DNA from: Caryophanales bacterium
GTDB taxonomy: Bacteria; Bacillota_I; Bacilli_A; Izemoplasmatales; UBA1188
Direction of reading: 5' to 3'
DNA length: 64,000 nt
Assembly: GCA_020633845.1 (NCBI GenBank)
Contig: JACKCW010000001.1
Location: 297,011 to 361,010, forward strand
Below are positions 26,413 through 34,402 of this stretch, one piece after another. Below the pieces are notes generated by a model. The model was not told where the DNA came from. It saw nothing but the letters and a program-made list of their open reading frames with translations, and made no database searches. The first letter of the stretch is position 1. Each line of letters begins with the position of its first letter. A program made the position numbers and the translations under genes.

Positions 26413-26535
26413 GTGTCGTTTTATCACACTCCGGCTTTATCTACCACTTTACTTGAATTTGTTTTCCTTTTGGTATTTATTATAGGAGTCGGTTATACCG
26501 AAAATAAGAATCTGATAAGACGCATTAAGCGTTAA
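26413..26535 (+). CDS. Possible 40-residue membrane peptide ahead of atpI
   Basis: A short frame from GTG at 26413 to TAA at 26535 encodes 40 residues with one hydrophobic segment (LLEFVFLLVFIIGVGY) and a basic end (NLIRRIKR). It sits where some atp operons carry atpZ or atpI relatives, and its stop overlaps the ribosome site of atpI. There is no ribosome site before the GTG, and the predicted transcript would begin only a few bases upstream, so it would need leaderless translation. It may also be chance. Confidence 0.3.
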   Translation: MSFYHTPALSTTLLEFVFLLVFIIGVGYTENKNLIRRIKR

Positions 26536-26548
26536 AGGAGCGCTAGAG

Positions 26549-26941
26549 TTGAACGAAAACCAAGAATTAACCATATTTGAAAAAGCGTTAATCGGTATAA
26601 TTCCGTTTACTTTAGTCTTGGCACTAATCCTATTTTTTGTAACTGGAAACGATAATTCCGAGGGTAAATCTCTTACCGTCGGAGCCGCCGTGTCCTTAAT
26701 TCTTAATTTTTGGAATTATAAAACCACGGCCATAATTAGTGAAAGAGATTATAGAAAACTGAGAGGTTTTTCCATTTTCAGTTTCATTCTTAGATATTCG
26801 ATAATCATCGCGGTAATCGTTTTGTCTTGTGTTTATAGCGATTTCAATGCCGTTTATATCGTTTTTGGTTTCTTCGAATATCCGCTTTTCATTATTATCC
26901 TGTCTATTTTATCAGGGAAAGGAGGCTCGCAGAATGCTTAA
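26549..26941 (+). CDS. atpI: AtpI-like membrane protein of the ATP synthase operon
   Basis: A 130-residue integral membrane protein with four hydrophobic segments (about 15-32, 43-58, 78-98 and 102-122). AtpI proteins aid assembly of the c-ring and possibly Mg2+ supply. Sequence similarity within the family is low, so the assignment rests mainly on size, topology and its place before atpB. The start is TTG at 26549 with AAAGGAG eight bases upstream; no in-frame ATG fits better. It overlaps atpB by eight bases. Confidence 0.75.
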   Translation: MNENQELTIFEKALIGIIPFTLVLALILFFVTGNDNSEGKSLTVGAAVSLILNFWNYKTTAIISERDYRKLRGFSIFSFILRYSIIIAVIVLSCVYSDFNAVYIVFGFFEYPLFIIILSILSGKGGSQNA

Positions 26942-27644
26942 TTTTTCATTCGACTGGAGTTTACCATCCGGTGCTATAACCAGCATTGTCGTGGTTTTGT
27001 TTTTGTCGATATTCTTTATTGCTGTCGGCGCTTCCTTTAGTAAATTAGACCCCGAAAAAGATGATGTCCCGACCAAAGGCGCTAAATTTTTAGCGGTCTT
27101 ACTTGTTGATAGCATCAATAAATTCGTGGTTAATAACCTCGGAGAGGATAAGTTAAAAACGTATTCGCCTTACTTAATCGGAATTGCGTCTTTCCTTACT
27201 CTTTCCAATCTTGCGTCTCTTTTCGGCCTCAACCCGTCGGTTACCAATATGGCGATTGCCCTATCTATGTCAGTTTTGGCCTTTACCATGTTCCAATATA
27301 CTTCTTTCCGCTATCAAAAACTAAAAGGAAAAATAAAAGACCTCATGGGGCCGGTTAAGGCTATATCACCGATTATTATTCCTATTAATATCATCGGCGA
27401 TATAGAAACCCCGTTTGCCATGGGCCTTCGTTTATTTGGGAACTTGTTCAGCAGCGTGCTATTCTCGGCCGTAATCTTTGGAGCGACTGAAGGACTTGGT
27501 ACAGTAGTCGGCGCTACGATATCAACTATCATCACTGCCGGAATTCTTCACCCAATTTTCGATATTGCCTTCGGGCTGATTCAAATGTATGTGTATTTTA
27601 TGCTGACGACTATGTTCATCAAGCGAAATGCTAGTATAGATTAA
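26934..27644 (+). CDS. atpB: ATP synthase subunit a
   Basis: Membrane stator subunit that forms the two ion half-channels next to the c-ring. The start at 26934 has AAAGGAGG eight bases upstream and gives 236 residues; a longer frame from 26829 lies inside atpI and is rejected. The essential Arg is in FAMGLRLFGNLF, and the C-terminal helix has GLIQMYVYFML. Five or six membrane helices are visible. It overlaps atpI by eight bases and is followed by atpE. Confidence 0.96.
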   Translation: MLNFSFDWSLPSGAITSIVVVLFLSIFFIAVGASFSKLDPEKDDVPTKGAKFLAVLLVDSINKFVVNNLGEDKLKTYSPYLIGIASFLTLSNLASLFGLNPSVTNMAIALSMSVLAFTMFQYTSFRYQKLKGKIKDLMGPVKAISPIIIPINIIGDIETPFAMGLRLFGNLFSSVLFSAVIFGATEGLGTVVGATISTIITAGILHPIFDIAFGLIQMYVYFMLTTMFIKRNASID

Positions 27645-27663
27645 TTTCATAGGAGGAATAGAA

Positions 27664-27948
27664 ATGCTAGTTAACCTATTATCAAATGTAGTAAACATTC
27701 TTGCTGGAGATTATAATGATTCTTTTTCAGCAGCCTTTGCTTATCTTGGCGCTGGTATTGCGGTTTTAACCGGTATCGGCCAAGGTTTGGGTCAAGGTTA
27801 TGCAGCCGGTAAAGCCGTTGAAGCTATTGCGAGACAACCAGAAGCATCCGGAAAAATTATGTCTACCATGCTTATTGGACAAGCAGTGGCGGAAACCACT
27901 GGCCTTTACGCCCTTCTTGTCGCTGTACTTTTGATTTTTGCAAGATAG
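27664..27948 (+). CDS. atpE: ATP synthase subunit c with Na+-type ion site
   Basis: Rotor ring subunit of 94 residues with two membrane helices joined by the polar loop ARQPEA. The ion-binding acid is Glu77 in GQAVAETTGLY. Gln44 (GLGQGYAAGKA) in helix 1, Val75, Thr78, Thr79 and Tyr82 occupy the positions that coordinate sodium in the Ilyobacter tartaricus c-ring (Gln, Val, Glu-Ser-Thr, Tyr). The Ser is Thr here, which retains the hydroxyl. This predicts Na+ rather than H+ coupling. It has a longer N-terminal segment (about 20 residues) than Ilyobacter. Ribosome site AGGAGG. Confidence 0.96.
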   Translation: MLVNLLSNVVNILAGDYNDSFSAAFAYLGAGIAVLTGIGQGLGQGYAAGKAVEAIARQPEASGKIMSTMLIGQAVAETTGLYALLVAVLLIFAR

Positions 27949-27972
27949 TTTTTATTTAAAAAGGAGGCCTAT

Positions 27973-28506
27973 ATGATGTTTTTCCTAAGTATAGGTGAAG
28001 AGGTATCCCAGGTCATAAAGGATGCCCTCAATATCAATCTGACCGCTTTTCTTATCAATATTATCGGCACGATCATTCTTATTTTGGTTGTGAGGTTTTT
28101 CTTTTGGAATAAAGTCACCGCCTTTTTGGACAAAAAAAGAGAAAAGGTCGCCGGTGAATTCAAAGGCGCGGAAAAAGCCAAAGCTGATGCGGATAAACTT
28201 AAAATCGAAGCTCAGTCAAACTTAGACGCATCTAAGAAACAAGCCGGAGACATTTTGTCTATCGCCAGAAATCAAGCCACTAACGAATCGGAAAAGATTC
28301 TTTTAAATGCTAAAAACAAAGCAGCGGAAATTGTAAAAGAAGGACAAAAAGAAGCCAAAAGAGAAAAAGATACCGCTCTTAAAGAAGCTAAAAGCGAAAT
28401 GGTCGAAGTGGCATCTAAACTTGCGTCCAAGATGATTAAAGAAAATATTGATCAAGAGAAATATAACGACAAGGTTCTAGACGAGATAGGTGAATCTGAT
28501 GAGTAG
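27973..28506 (+). CDS. atpF: ATP synthase subunit b
   Basis: Peripheral stalk subunit of 177 residues: one membrane helix (about 25-42, FLINIIGTIILILVVRFFF), then a long Lys/Glu/Ala-rich coiled coil that reaches F1. AAGGAGG precedes two adjacent ATG codons (27973 and 27976), either of which could be used. The stop overlaps the atpH start. Only one b-type gene is present, so the stalk is a homodimer. Confidence 0.95.
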   Translation: MMFFLSIGEEVSQVIKDALNINLTAFLINIIGTIILILVVRFFFWNKVTAFLDKKREKVAGEFKGAEKAKADADKLKIEAQSNLDASKKQAGDILSIARNQATNESEKILLNAKNKAAEIVKEGQKEAKREKDTALKEAKSEMVEVASKLASKMIKENIDQEKYNDKVLDEIGESDE

Positions 28507-29014
28507 AGAGTCTAAAGAATACGCTAAAGCCCTCTTTGAACTCTCGCCATCCAAAAAAGAGAAAGAAGAACGCTTGGAAGATTTAAAAAAGACCGCTCTC
28601 ATCATGAAAGGGAATATTGAAAAATTCTTTACTCACCCGGAAATATCCAAAGAAAAGAAAAAGGAAATCATTAAAAATGACTTTCCGGACGGAATCTTTA
28701 AGAATTTTCTTTTCGTTCTTTCGGATAATGGAAGAATGGATCAAATAGAAGATATAAAAACGGATTTTGAAAACCTTCTTCTTGAGACAAACAAAGCGGT
28801 AAAAGCGAAAGTTTTTTCCAAGGAACCGCTCAGTAAGGATTATTTGTCATCTCTTAAAGCCAAACTTGAAAAGAAATTGTCTAAAGATGTCGATCTGACT
28901 AACGAAATTGATGATGCGATTTTAGGCGGCATCAGAGTCGAATATGATTCTAAAGTACTGGATGCCACTATCAATAGTCAGTTCAGCGACTTAGTCGCAA
29001 AATTAAAGGAGTGA
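28499..29014 (+). CDS. atpH: ATP synthase subunit delta
   Basis: Connects the peripheral stalk to the top of F1; 171 residues from the ATG at 28499. An in-frame GTG nine bases upstream is possible, but the AGGTGA site fits the ATG better. SRESKEYAKALFELS at the N-terminus and the C-terminal GGIRVEYDSKVLDATI are characteristic. It overlaps atpF by eight bases. The gene ends with TGA four bases before atpA. Confidence 0.94.
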   Translation: MSRESKEYAKALFELSPSKKEKEERLEDLKKTALIMKGNIEKFFTHPEISKEKKKEIIKNDFPDGIFKNFLFVLSDNGRMDQIEDIKTDFENLLLETNKAVKAKVFSKEPLSKDYLSSLKAKLEKKLSKDVDLTNEIDDAILGGIRVEYDSKVLDATINSQFSDLVAKLKE

Positions 29015-29018
29015 TGAT

Positions 29019-30527
29019 ATGGAAAAAATAAATTCCATGGAAATCAGTTCCCTGATTAAGGCTCAAATCGAGGCTTATTCTAAGGAACTGGAAACAGACG
29101 AAATAGGGCGCGTCATCTCGGTGGGCGACGGAATCGCTCTTATACATGGACTAGATAACGCCATGAGCGGAGAATTACTCTCCTTCCCAGGCGGAGTTTT
29201 TGGGATGGCACTGAACCTAGAAAAGAATTCGGTAGGAGCCATTCTTTTAAATGATACAAAGTCGATTAAAGAAGGCGACACCGTTAAAACCACTAAAAAG
29301 ATTCTGGAAGTTCCGGTTGGAGAAGAATTAATCGGAAGAGTTATAAACCCGCTTGGTGCTCCTCTTGATTCAATGGGACCGATTAAAGCGAAAAAAACGA
29401 GACCGATAGAAAACAAAGCTACAGGCGTTACCGATAGAGAAGGGGTTAATACTCCGCTTCAAACCGGTATTAAAATCGTCGATGCTTTAGTACCGATTGG
29501 AAGAGGACAAAGAGAATTAATTATCGGTGACCGTCAGACGGGAAAAACTTCCTTAGTAGTAGATACAATTCTGAACCAAAAAGGGAAAAACGTGATTTGT
29601 ATATATGTGGCTATCGGTCAGAAAGAATCGACTGTTGCCTCAGTTATTGATACCTTTAAAAAATATGGAGCGATGGATTACACTATTGTGGTTGCGGCGA
29701 ACGCCTCGGATCCGACTCCGCTTCAATATATCGCTCCTTATTCGGGAGCGGCGATAGGAGAAGAGTTCATGTTTAACTCGAAAGACGTCTTAGTTATTTA
29801 CGACGATCTTTCCAAACATGCCGTATCCTATCGTGAACTTTCTCTTCTTTTAAGGCGTCCTCCGGGAAGAGAAGCTTACCCGGGAGATATTTTCTATCTT
29901 CATTCAAGACTGCTGGAAAGAGCGGCTAAATTAAATAAAGCTCTAGGCGGCGGTTCAATGACCGCTCTCCCGATAATAGAAACTCAAGCCGGTGACTTCA
30001 GCGCCTATATTCCGACTAATGTCATCTCCATTACCGACGGACAGATCTATCTTCAATCCAATCTGTTCCATAGCGGTATCAGACCGGCAGTGGCGCCAGG
30101 TCCTTCCGTTTCTCGTGTCGGCGGTGCCGCCCAGATCGAAGCAATTAAAAAGATTTGCGGAACTCTCCGTATAGACCTCGCCTCTTACCAGGAGCTAGAA
30201 GCTTTCACTCAGTTCGGTTCGGACTTAGACGAAGCCACCACTAAAAAACTCGAAAGAGGAAGAAAATCTATTGAACTTTTGATTCAACCGGTTCATGAAC
30301 CGATGGAAGTTGAAAAACAAGTTTTATCGATTTACGCTTTAACTAAGGGTTATTTAGACGACATTAAAGTAGAAGATGTTTTAAGATTTGAAAAAGGACT
30401 TCACGCTTATTTTGAATCCGATAAACTCGGAAAAGAAATTTTAGCGGGAATTATAAAAACGAAGAAAGTTCCGGATAAGGAACAAATGGATACGGTAATT
30501 ACCGCTTTTAAGAAATCATTCGTATAA
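29019..30527 (+). CDS. atpA: ATP synthase subunit alpha
   Basis: Non-catalytic nucleotide-binding subunit of F1; 502 residues. GDRQTGKTSLVVDT is Walker A, VLVIYDDLSKHA the Walker B region, and PAVAPGPSVSRVGGAAQ the alpha-subunit signature around the Arg finger. The N-terminal helix IKAQIEAYSKELETDEIG contacts delta. Full length and collinear with bacterial alpha subunits. Confidence 0.98.
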   Translation: MEKINSMEISSLIKAQIEAYSKELETDEIGRVISVGDGIALIHGLDNAMSGELLSFPGGVFGMALNLEKNSVGAILLNDTKSIKEGDTVKTTKKILEVPVGEELIGRVINPLGAPLDSMGPIKAKKTRPIENKATGVTDREGVNTPLQTGIKIVDALVPIGRGQRELIIGDRQTGKTSLVVDTILNQKGKNVICIYVAIGQKESTVASVIDTFKKYGAMDYTIVVAANASDPTPLQYIAPYSGAAIGEEFMFNSKDVLVIYDDLSKHAVSYRELSLLLRRPPGREAYPGDIFYLHSRLLERAAKLNKALGGGSMTALPIIETQAGDFSAYIPTNVISITDGQIYLQSNLFHSGIRPAVAPGPSVSRVGGAAQIEAIKKICGTLRIDLASYQELEAFTQFGSDLDEATTKKLERGRKSIELLIQPVHEPMEVEKQVLSIYALTKGYLDDIKVEDVLRFEKGLHAYFESDKLGKEILAGIIKTKKVPDKEQMDTVITAFKKSFV

Positions 30528-30539
30528 GAGGCATTAAAA

Positions 30540-31397
30540 TTGGCTGAACAAAGAAAAATCAGGGAACGTATCGACGCTACGGAAAAAACTTATCAAATTA
30601 CTAACGCGATGAATATGGTTTCCACATCCAAACTTAGGAGAAGCCAAAAGACTCTATTGTCTTTTAGGCCAATCTCCGACGAAATATTGGGTCTAACAAG
30701 AGACCTTGTTTCAGCCAACCCGGATCTGCATCATAAAGCTTTAGAAGATAGTTCGGCTAAACCGTGTTATATCCTGATAGCATCAGACAGAGGTTTAATC
30801 GGGTCTTATAACGTTTCCCTTTTCAAATATTTCTTGGATTACGTTAACAAACATCATCAATCCAAAGACGAGTTTAAAGTAGCAACTATTGGTTATAAGG
30901 CTTTTTCTTTCGCTAAGAAACAGGGCTATGAAATGATAAACGAAGACTCAGCCAATATTAGGGACGATATTCTTTTTATTGACTTTGAAGATGTTTCATC
31001 GAGCGTACTTGAAGGGTATATGGAAGGCACTATCGGTAAAACCATTATCTTTTACAATAGTTTTGTGAATACTCTTTCCTCAAAGATTAACGAATATCAA
31101 CTTCTCCCGATTAAATTTATGGAAGCAGAGGAAAAGAAAACGGAATTCTTATTTGAACCGAACAAGAAAGAAATATTAAATACTATGGTTAACCTTTATG
31201 TTAACTATACTTTGTATAGAATTATTCTAGAAGCCAAGACTTCAGAGCATGCTTCTAGAATGACAGCAATGAAAAACGCATCGGACAACGCTCAAGAAAT
31301 CGAAAAAAGACTGACTCTACTTTATAACCGCGCCCGTCAGAATTCGATTACAACCGAACTGATTGATATAATCAACGGCTCGAATGCGGTAAACTAG
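30540..31397 (+). CDS. atpG: ATP synthase subunit gamma
   Basis: Central rotating shaft of F1; 285 residues. It consists of long N- and C-terminal helices (RKIRERIDATEKTYQITNAM and RMTAMKNASDNAQEIEKRL) around a Rossmann-like domain. The start is TTG at 30540, preceded by AGAGG, and the encoded AEQRKIRERI matches the usual N-terminus; there is no better ATG nearby. It lies between atpA and atpD in the standard order. Confidence 0.96.
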   Translation: MAEQRKIRERIDATEKTYQITNAMNMVSTSKLRRSQKTLLSFRPISDEILGLTRDLVSANPDLHHKALEDSSAKPCYILIASDRGLIGSYNVSLFKYFLDYVNKHHQSKDEFKVATIGYKAFSFAKKQGYEMINEDSANIRDDILFIDFEDVSSSVLEGYMEGTIGKTIIFYNSFVNTLSSKINEYQLLPIKFMEAEEKKTEFLFEPNKKEILNTMVNLYVNYTLYRIILEAKTSEHASRMTAMKNASDNAQEIEKRLTLLYNRARQNSITTELIDIINGSNAVN

Positions 31398-31407
31398 GAG
31401 GCATATT

Positions 31408-32826
31408 ATGAACAAAGGTAAAATCGTTCAGGTTTTATCATCGGTAGTGGATTGCGAATTTAAAGACAGTCTCCCGAAAATAAACAACGCGCTAAAAATA
31501 AAAATAGCGGCCAAAGACAACGATAATATTCCGATTGATCTCACGCTTGAGGTTTCTCTTCATATCGGAGGCGGAATTGTGAGATGCATTTCCATGGGTT
31601 CAACCGACGGACTTAAAAGAGGGATGGAAGTTATAGATACTGCCTCTCCGATTACCGTACCGGTCGGCAAAGCCACTCTTGGAAGAGTATTTAACGTTCT
31701 TGGCGAGGCTATCGATCAAAAAGAAGCCATCAAGAGCGATATTGAAAGAATGCCGATTCACAGAGAAGCCCCTACTTTAGGAGAAATAAACGCCAAAGTT
31801 GAAATCTTTGAAACCGGAATTAAAGTCATTGATCTTTTAGCTCCTTATATTAAGGGCGGTAAAATTGGTTTATTCGGCGGTGCCGGGGTTGGCAAAACCG
31901 TTTTAATTCAAGAACTTATTCATAACGTCGCGACCAGTCACGGCGGTATTTCGGTTTTTGCAGGAGTCGGTGAAAGAACCCGTGAAGGTAATGATTTATA
32001 TACCGAAATGACGGAATCGGGAGTTATTAATAAAACCGCGATGGTTTTCGGACAAATGAATGAAGCCCCGGGTGCCAGAATGAGAGTCGGACTTTCCGCT
32101 TTAACGATGGCTGAACATTTTAGAGATAAGGAACATCAAGACGTTCTATTATTTATTGATAATATTTTCCGTTTCACGCAGGCCGGTTCAGAAGTTTCTG
32201 CGCTTCTTGGAAGAATGCCTTCGGCTGTTGGCTATCAACCAACCCTGGCTTCTGATATGGGTGCTCTCCAAGAGAGAATAGCTTCCACCAAAGAAGGATC
32301 AATCACTTCGATTCAGGCGGTTTATGTCCCGGCTGACGACTATACCGATCCGGCTCCGGCTACCGCTTTTACTCACCTTGACGCGACGACTAACTTATCA
32401 AGAAAGATTTCGGAAGAAGGAATCTATCCGGCAGTTGATCCGCTAGATTCAACCAGCCGCGCTTTAGATAAAGAAATTGTCGGCGAAGAGCACTATAATG
32501 TCGCAAAGAGTGTACAACAGATTCTTCAAAGATATAACGAGCTATTAGATATCATCGCTATTCTCGGAATGGACGAATTAAGCGAGGAAGATAAAAAGAT
32601 TGTGAAAAGAGCGAGAAGAATCAAAAACTTCCTTTCTCAGTCTTTCTTTGTGGCTGAAAAATTTACCGGTAATCCGGGTGCTTATATCAAAGTTGAAGAC
32701 ACCATTAGAAGTTTTAAAGAAGTTTTAAGCGGTAAATACGACGATTATCCGGAAGAAGCGTTCCGTTATGTCGGAACTATCGAGGACGTCGAGAAAAAGG
32801 CTTTAGCCTTAGGATATAATAAATAA
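31408..32826 (+). CDS. atpD: ATP synthase subunit beta
   Basis: Catalytic subunit of F1; 472 residues. GGAGVGKTVLIQELIHN is the P-loop, GERTREGNDLY holds the catalytic Glu, VLLFIDNIFRFTQAGSEVS is Walker B, and ILGMDELSEEDK is the DELSEED-type lever that pushes gamma. Its stop overlaps the atpC start by one base (TAATG). Confidence 0.98.
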   Translation: MNKGKIVQVLSSVVDCEFKDSLPKINNALKIKIAAKDNDNIPIDLTLEVSLHIGGGIVRCISMGSTDGLKRGMEVIDTASPITVPVGKATLGRVFNVLGEAIDQKEAIKSDIERMPIHREAPTLGEINAKVEIFETGIKVIDLLAPYIKGGKIGLFGGAGVGKTVLIQELIHNVATSHGGISVFAGVGERTREGNDLYTEMTESGVINKTAMVFGQMNEAPGARMRVGLSALTMAEHFRDKEHQDVLLFIDNIFRFTQAGSEVSALLGRMPSAVGYQPTLASDMGALQERIASTKEGSITSIQAVYVPADDYTDPAPATAFTHLDATTNLSRKISEEGIYPAVDPLDSTSRALDKEIVGEEHYNVAKSVQQILQRYNELLDIIAILGMDELSEEDKKIVKRARRIKNFLSQSFFVAEKFTGNPGAYIKVEDTIRSFKEVLSGKYDDYPEEAFRYVGTIEDVEKKALALGYNK

Positions 32827-33221
32827 TGAAAATTTCCTTCTATACACCCGAAGGTCTTAAGTATTCGGGAGACGCCATCTATATTGAGGTAGCGGATAAA
32901 AAATCCGGTTCTTTTTCGATGATGGAAAACCACGTTCCGGTTATTTCGGTGATTAGTGAAGGATATATAAGAATCGAAAAAACGGAAAAAGAAGAATTAT
33001 ATTTCGCTTTAGCCGGGGCTTTACTCGAACAAGAAAAAAATAATGTCAAAGTGGTGGCCGAGATTTTATCGGAAGGCAAAACCAAAGAAGAGGCTTTATC
33101 TTCTCTTGAATCGATAACCACCGCCAGAAAAGAAGAAAACAAAAAGAGAAACGTGGAACTAGCGATGGCCGAAAACGAACTTAAGAAGCAAATTAAGAAA
33201 AGCGGGGCCGGTCGCGTATAA
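32826..33221 (+). CDS. atpC: ATP synthase subunit epsilon
   Basis: Regulatory subunit of the F1 rotor; 131 residues. An N-terminal beta sandwich (FYTPEGLKYSGDAIYIEV, GSFSMMENHVPVISVI) is followed by the helical C-terminal domain (about residues 88-131), so the inhibitory hairpin is present. It is the last gene of the operon. I see no strong terminator behind it; the rpsB promoter starts eight bases after its stop. Confidence 0.94.
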   Translation: MKISFYTPEGLKYSGDAIYIEVADKKSGSFSMMENHVPVISVISEGYIRIEKTEKEELYFALAGALLEQEKNNVKVVAEILSEGKTKEEALSSLESITTARKEENKKRNVELAMAENELKKQIKKSGAGRV

Positions 33222-33228
33222 AATTCTC

Positions 33229-33258
33229 TTGTATAATCTAGTTATATTATGATAAAAT
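33229..33258 (+). promoter_or_regulatory. Predicted promoter of the rpsB operon
   Basis: TTGTAT (33229-33234), 18 bases, TAAAAT (33253-33258) with the extended -10 TG at 33250-33251. Confidence 0.6.
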
Positions 33259-33282
33259 AAACAAGGCCGTAAAAAATACACA

Positions 33283-33337
33283 CACTGCGGAGCGGAAGGC
33301 AAGAGCCTAAAAGGCGCCTGGATGTAATGATGCAGTG
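33283..33337 (+). promoter_or_regulatory. Structured 5' leader of rpsB
   Basis: The leader folds into a closing helix CACTGC (33283-33288) / GCAGTG (33332-33337), enclosing an AGGC-AAGA-GCCT hairpin (33297-33308) and a GGCGCC element. Leaders of rpsB often bind uS2 and repress their own operon. The position and the compact multi-helix shape fit such an autoregulatory RNA, but I cannot match it to a named family. Confidence 0.5.
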
Positions 33338-33373
33338 GAGGCAAAAATCAGAAAATAATGGAGGAATCACAAA

Positions 33374-34390
33374 ATGTCAGTAATTTCAATGAAAAGTCTT
33401 TTGGAAGCCGGAGTTCAATTCGGTCATCAGACAAAAAGATGGAACCCAAAGATGGCTCCATATATCTTTACGGAAAGAGCGGGAACACACATTATCGACC
33501 TGCAGAAAACATCCGATTGCATCGACGCAGCCTATCTTGCGTTTAAAGAAATCGGTGCTGACGGCGGTAAAGTTCTTTTCATCGGTACTAAAAAACAGGT
33601 TCAAGATGTCATTAAAGAAGAAGCTGTTAGATGCGGTCACTACTATGTGAACGTTAGATGGTTAGGCGGCACCTTAACCAACTTCAAAACCATCAGAAAA
33701 TCTGTGAAGAAACTTCAGGATTTCCAAAAAATGGAAGAGGATGGAACTTTTGAAGCCTTAACAAAAAAAGAAGTCATCGAAATCAAGAAAAAGATGGCTC
33801 GTCTTACTAAGTTCTTAAGCGGAATCATCGAAATGAAAGATCTGCCTCAGGCTGTCTTCATTGTCGATCCTAAAGAAGAAAGAACCGCTATTCTAGAAGC
33901 CAAGAGACTTCATATTCCGGTGTTCGGTATTGTTGATACAAACTGTGATCCGGATGATGTAGATTATGTTATCCCGGCTAACGATGACGCTATTAGATCG
34001 CTCAAATTAATCATCTCTAAGATGGCTGACGCTTTAATTGAAGGCGCTGGCGGCGAAGTGTTAAGCGATAGCGGCGAAGTAAGTAGTGAAGAAGTTGAAG
34101 AAGTGGTTGTCGAAATGGTTAACGCTCCTCAAGAAGAAAAACCAGCTCCGAAAAAAGTTAAGAAGGAAGTTGAAGTAAAAGTAGTTGAGGAAGTCGCTCC
34201 TGTTCAAGAACCGGAAGTAAAAGTAGTTGAGGAAGTTAAAGAAGATGTTAAAGAAGAAGTTAAGGAAGACGCTGATGATTATTCTTCATTAAGTGTTACT
34301 GATCTTAAAAAGATTGCCAAAGACAAAGGTCTTTCCGGATATTCTTCTATGAAGAAAGCCGAACTTATTGAAGCGCTTAAAACTATCTAA
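33374..34390 (+). CDS. rpsB: 30S ribosomal protein uS2 with acidic tail and SAP/Rho-N-like domain
   Basis: uS2 sits at the head-body junction of the 30S subunit. Residues 1-228 are a normal uS2 (KSLLEAGVQFGHQTKRWNP, VRWLGGTLTNFKTI, FIVDPKEERTAILEAK). The protein then continues for about 110 residues, 338 in all against about 250 normally. Residues 229-300 are a Glu/Val/Lys-rich linker with internal repeats (EVKVVEEV twice). Residues 303-338 (LSVTDLKKIAKDKGLSGYSS...AELIEAL) resemble the helix-extension-helix SAP/Rho-N fold that binds nucleic acid. A good GGAGG precedes the ATG at 33374. It heads the tsf-pyrH-frr-uppS-cdsA-dxr-rseP operon. Confidence 0.93.
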   Translation: MSVISMKSLLEAGVQFGHQTKRWNPKMAPYIFTERAGTHIIDLQKTSDCIDAAYLAFKEIGADGGKVLFIGTKKQVQDVIKEEAVRCGHYYVNVRWLGGTLTNFKTIRKSVKKLQDFQKMEEDGTFEALTKKEVIEIKKKMARLTKFLSGIIEMKDLPQAVFIVDPKEERTAILEAKRLHIPVFGIVDTNCDPDDVDYVIPANDDAIRSLKLIISKMADALIEGAGGEVLSDSGEVSSEEVEEVVVEMVNAPQEEKPAPKKVKKEVEVKVVEEVAPVQEPEVKVVEEVKEDVKEEVKEDADDYSSLSVTDLKKIAKDKGLSGYSSMKKAELIEALKTI

Positions 34391-34402
34391 GGGAGGAAAA
34401 TA

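Noticed and set aside
26829..26933. Longer atpB start at 26829
   Set aside because: It lies within atpI; AAAGGAGG is placed for the ATG at 26934, and the family N-terminus begins there.
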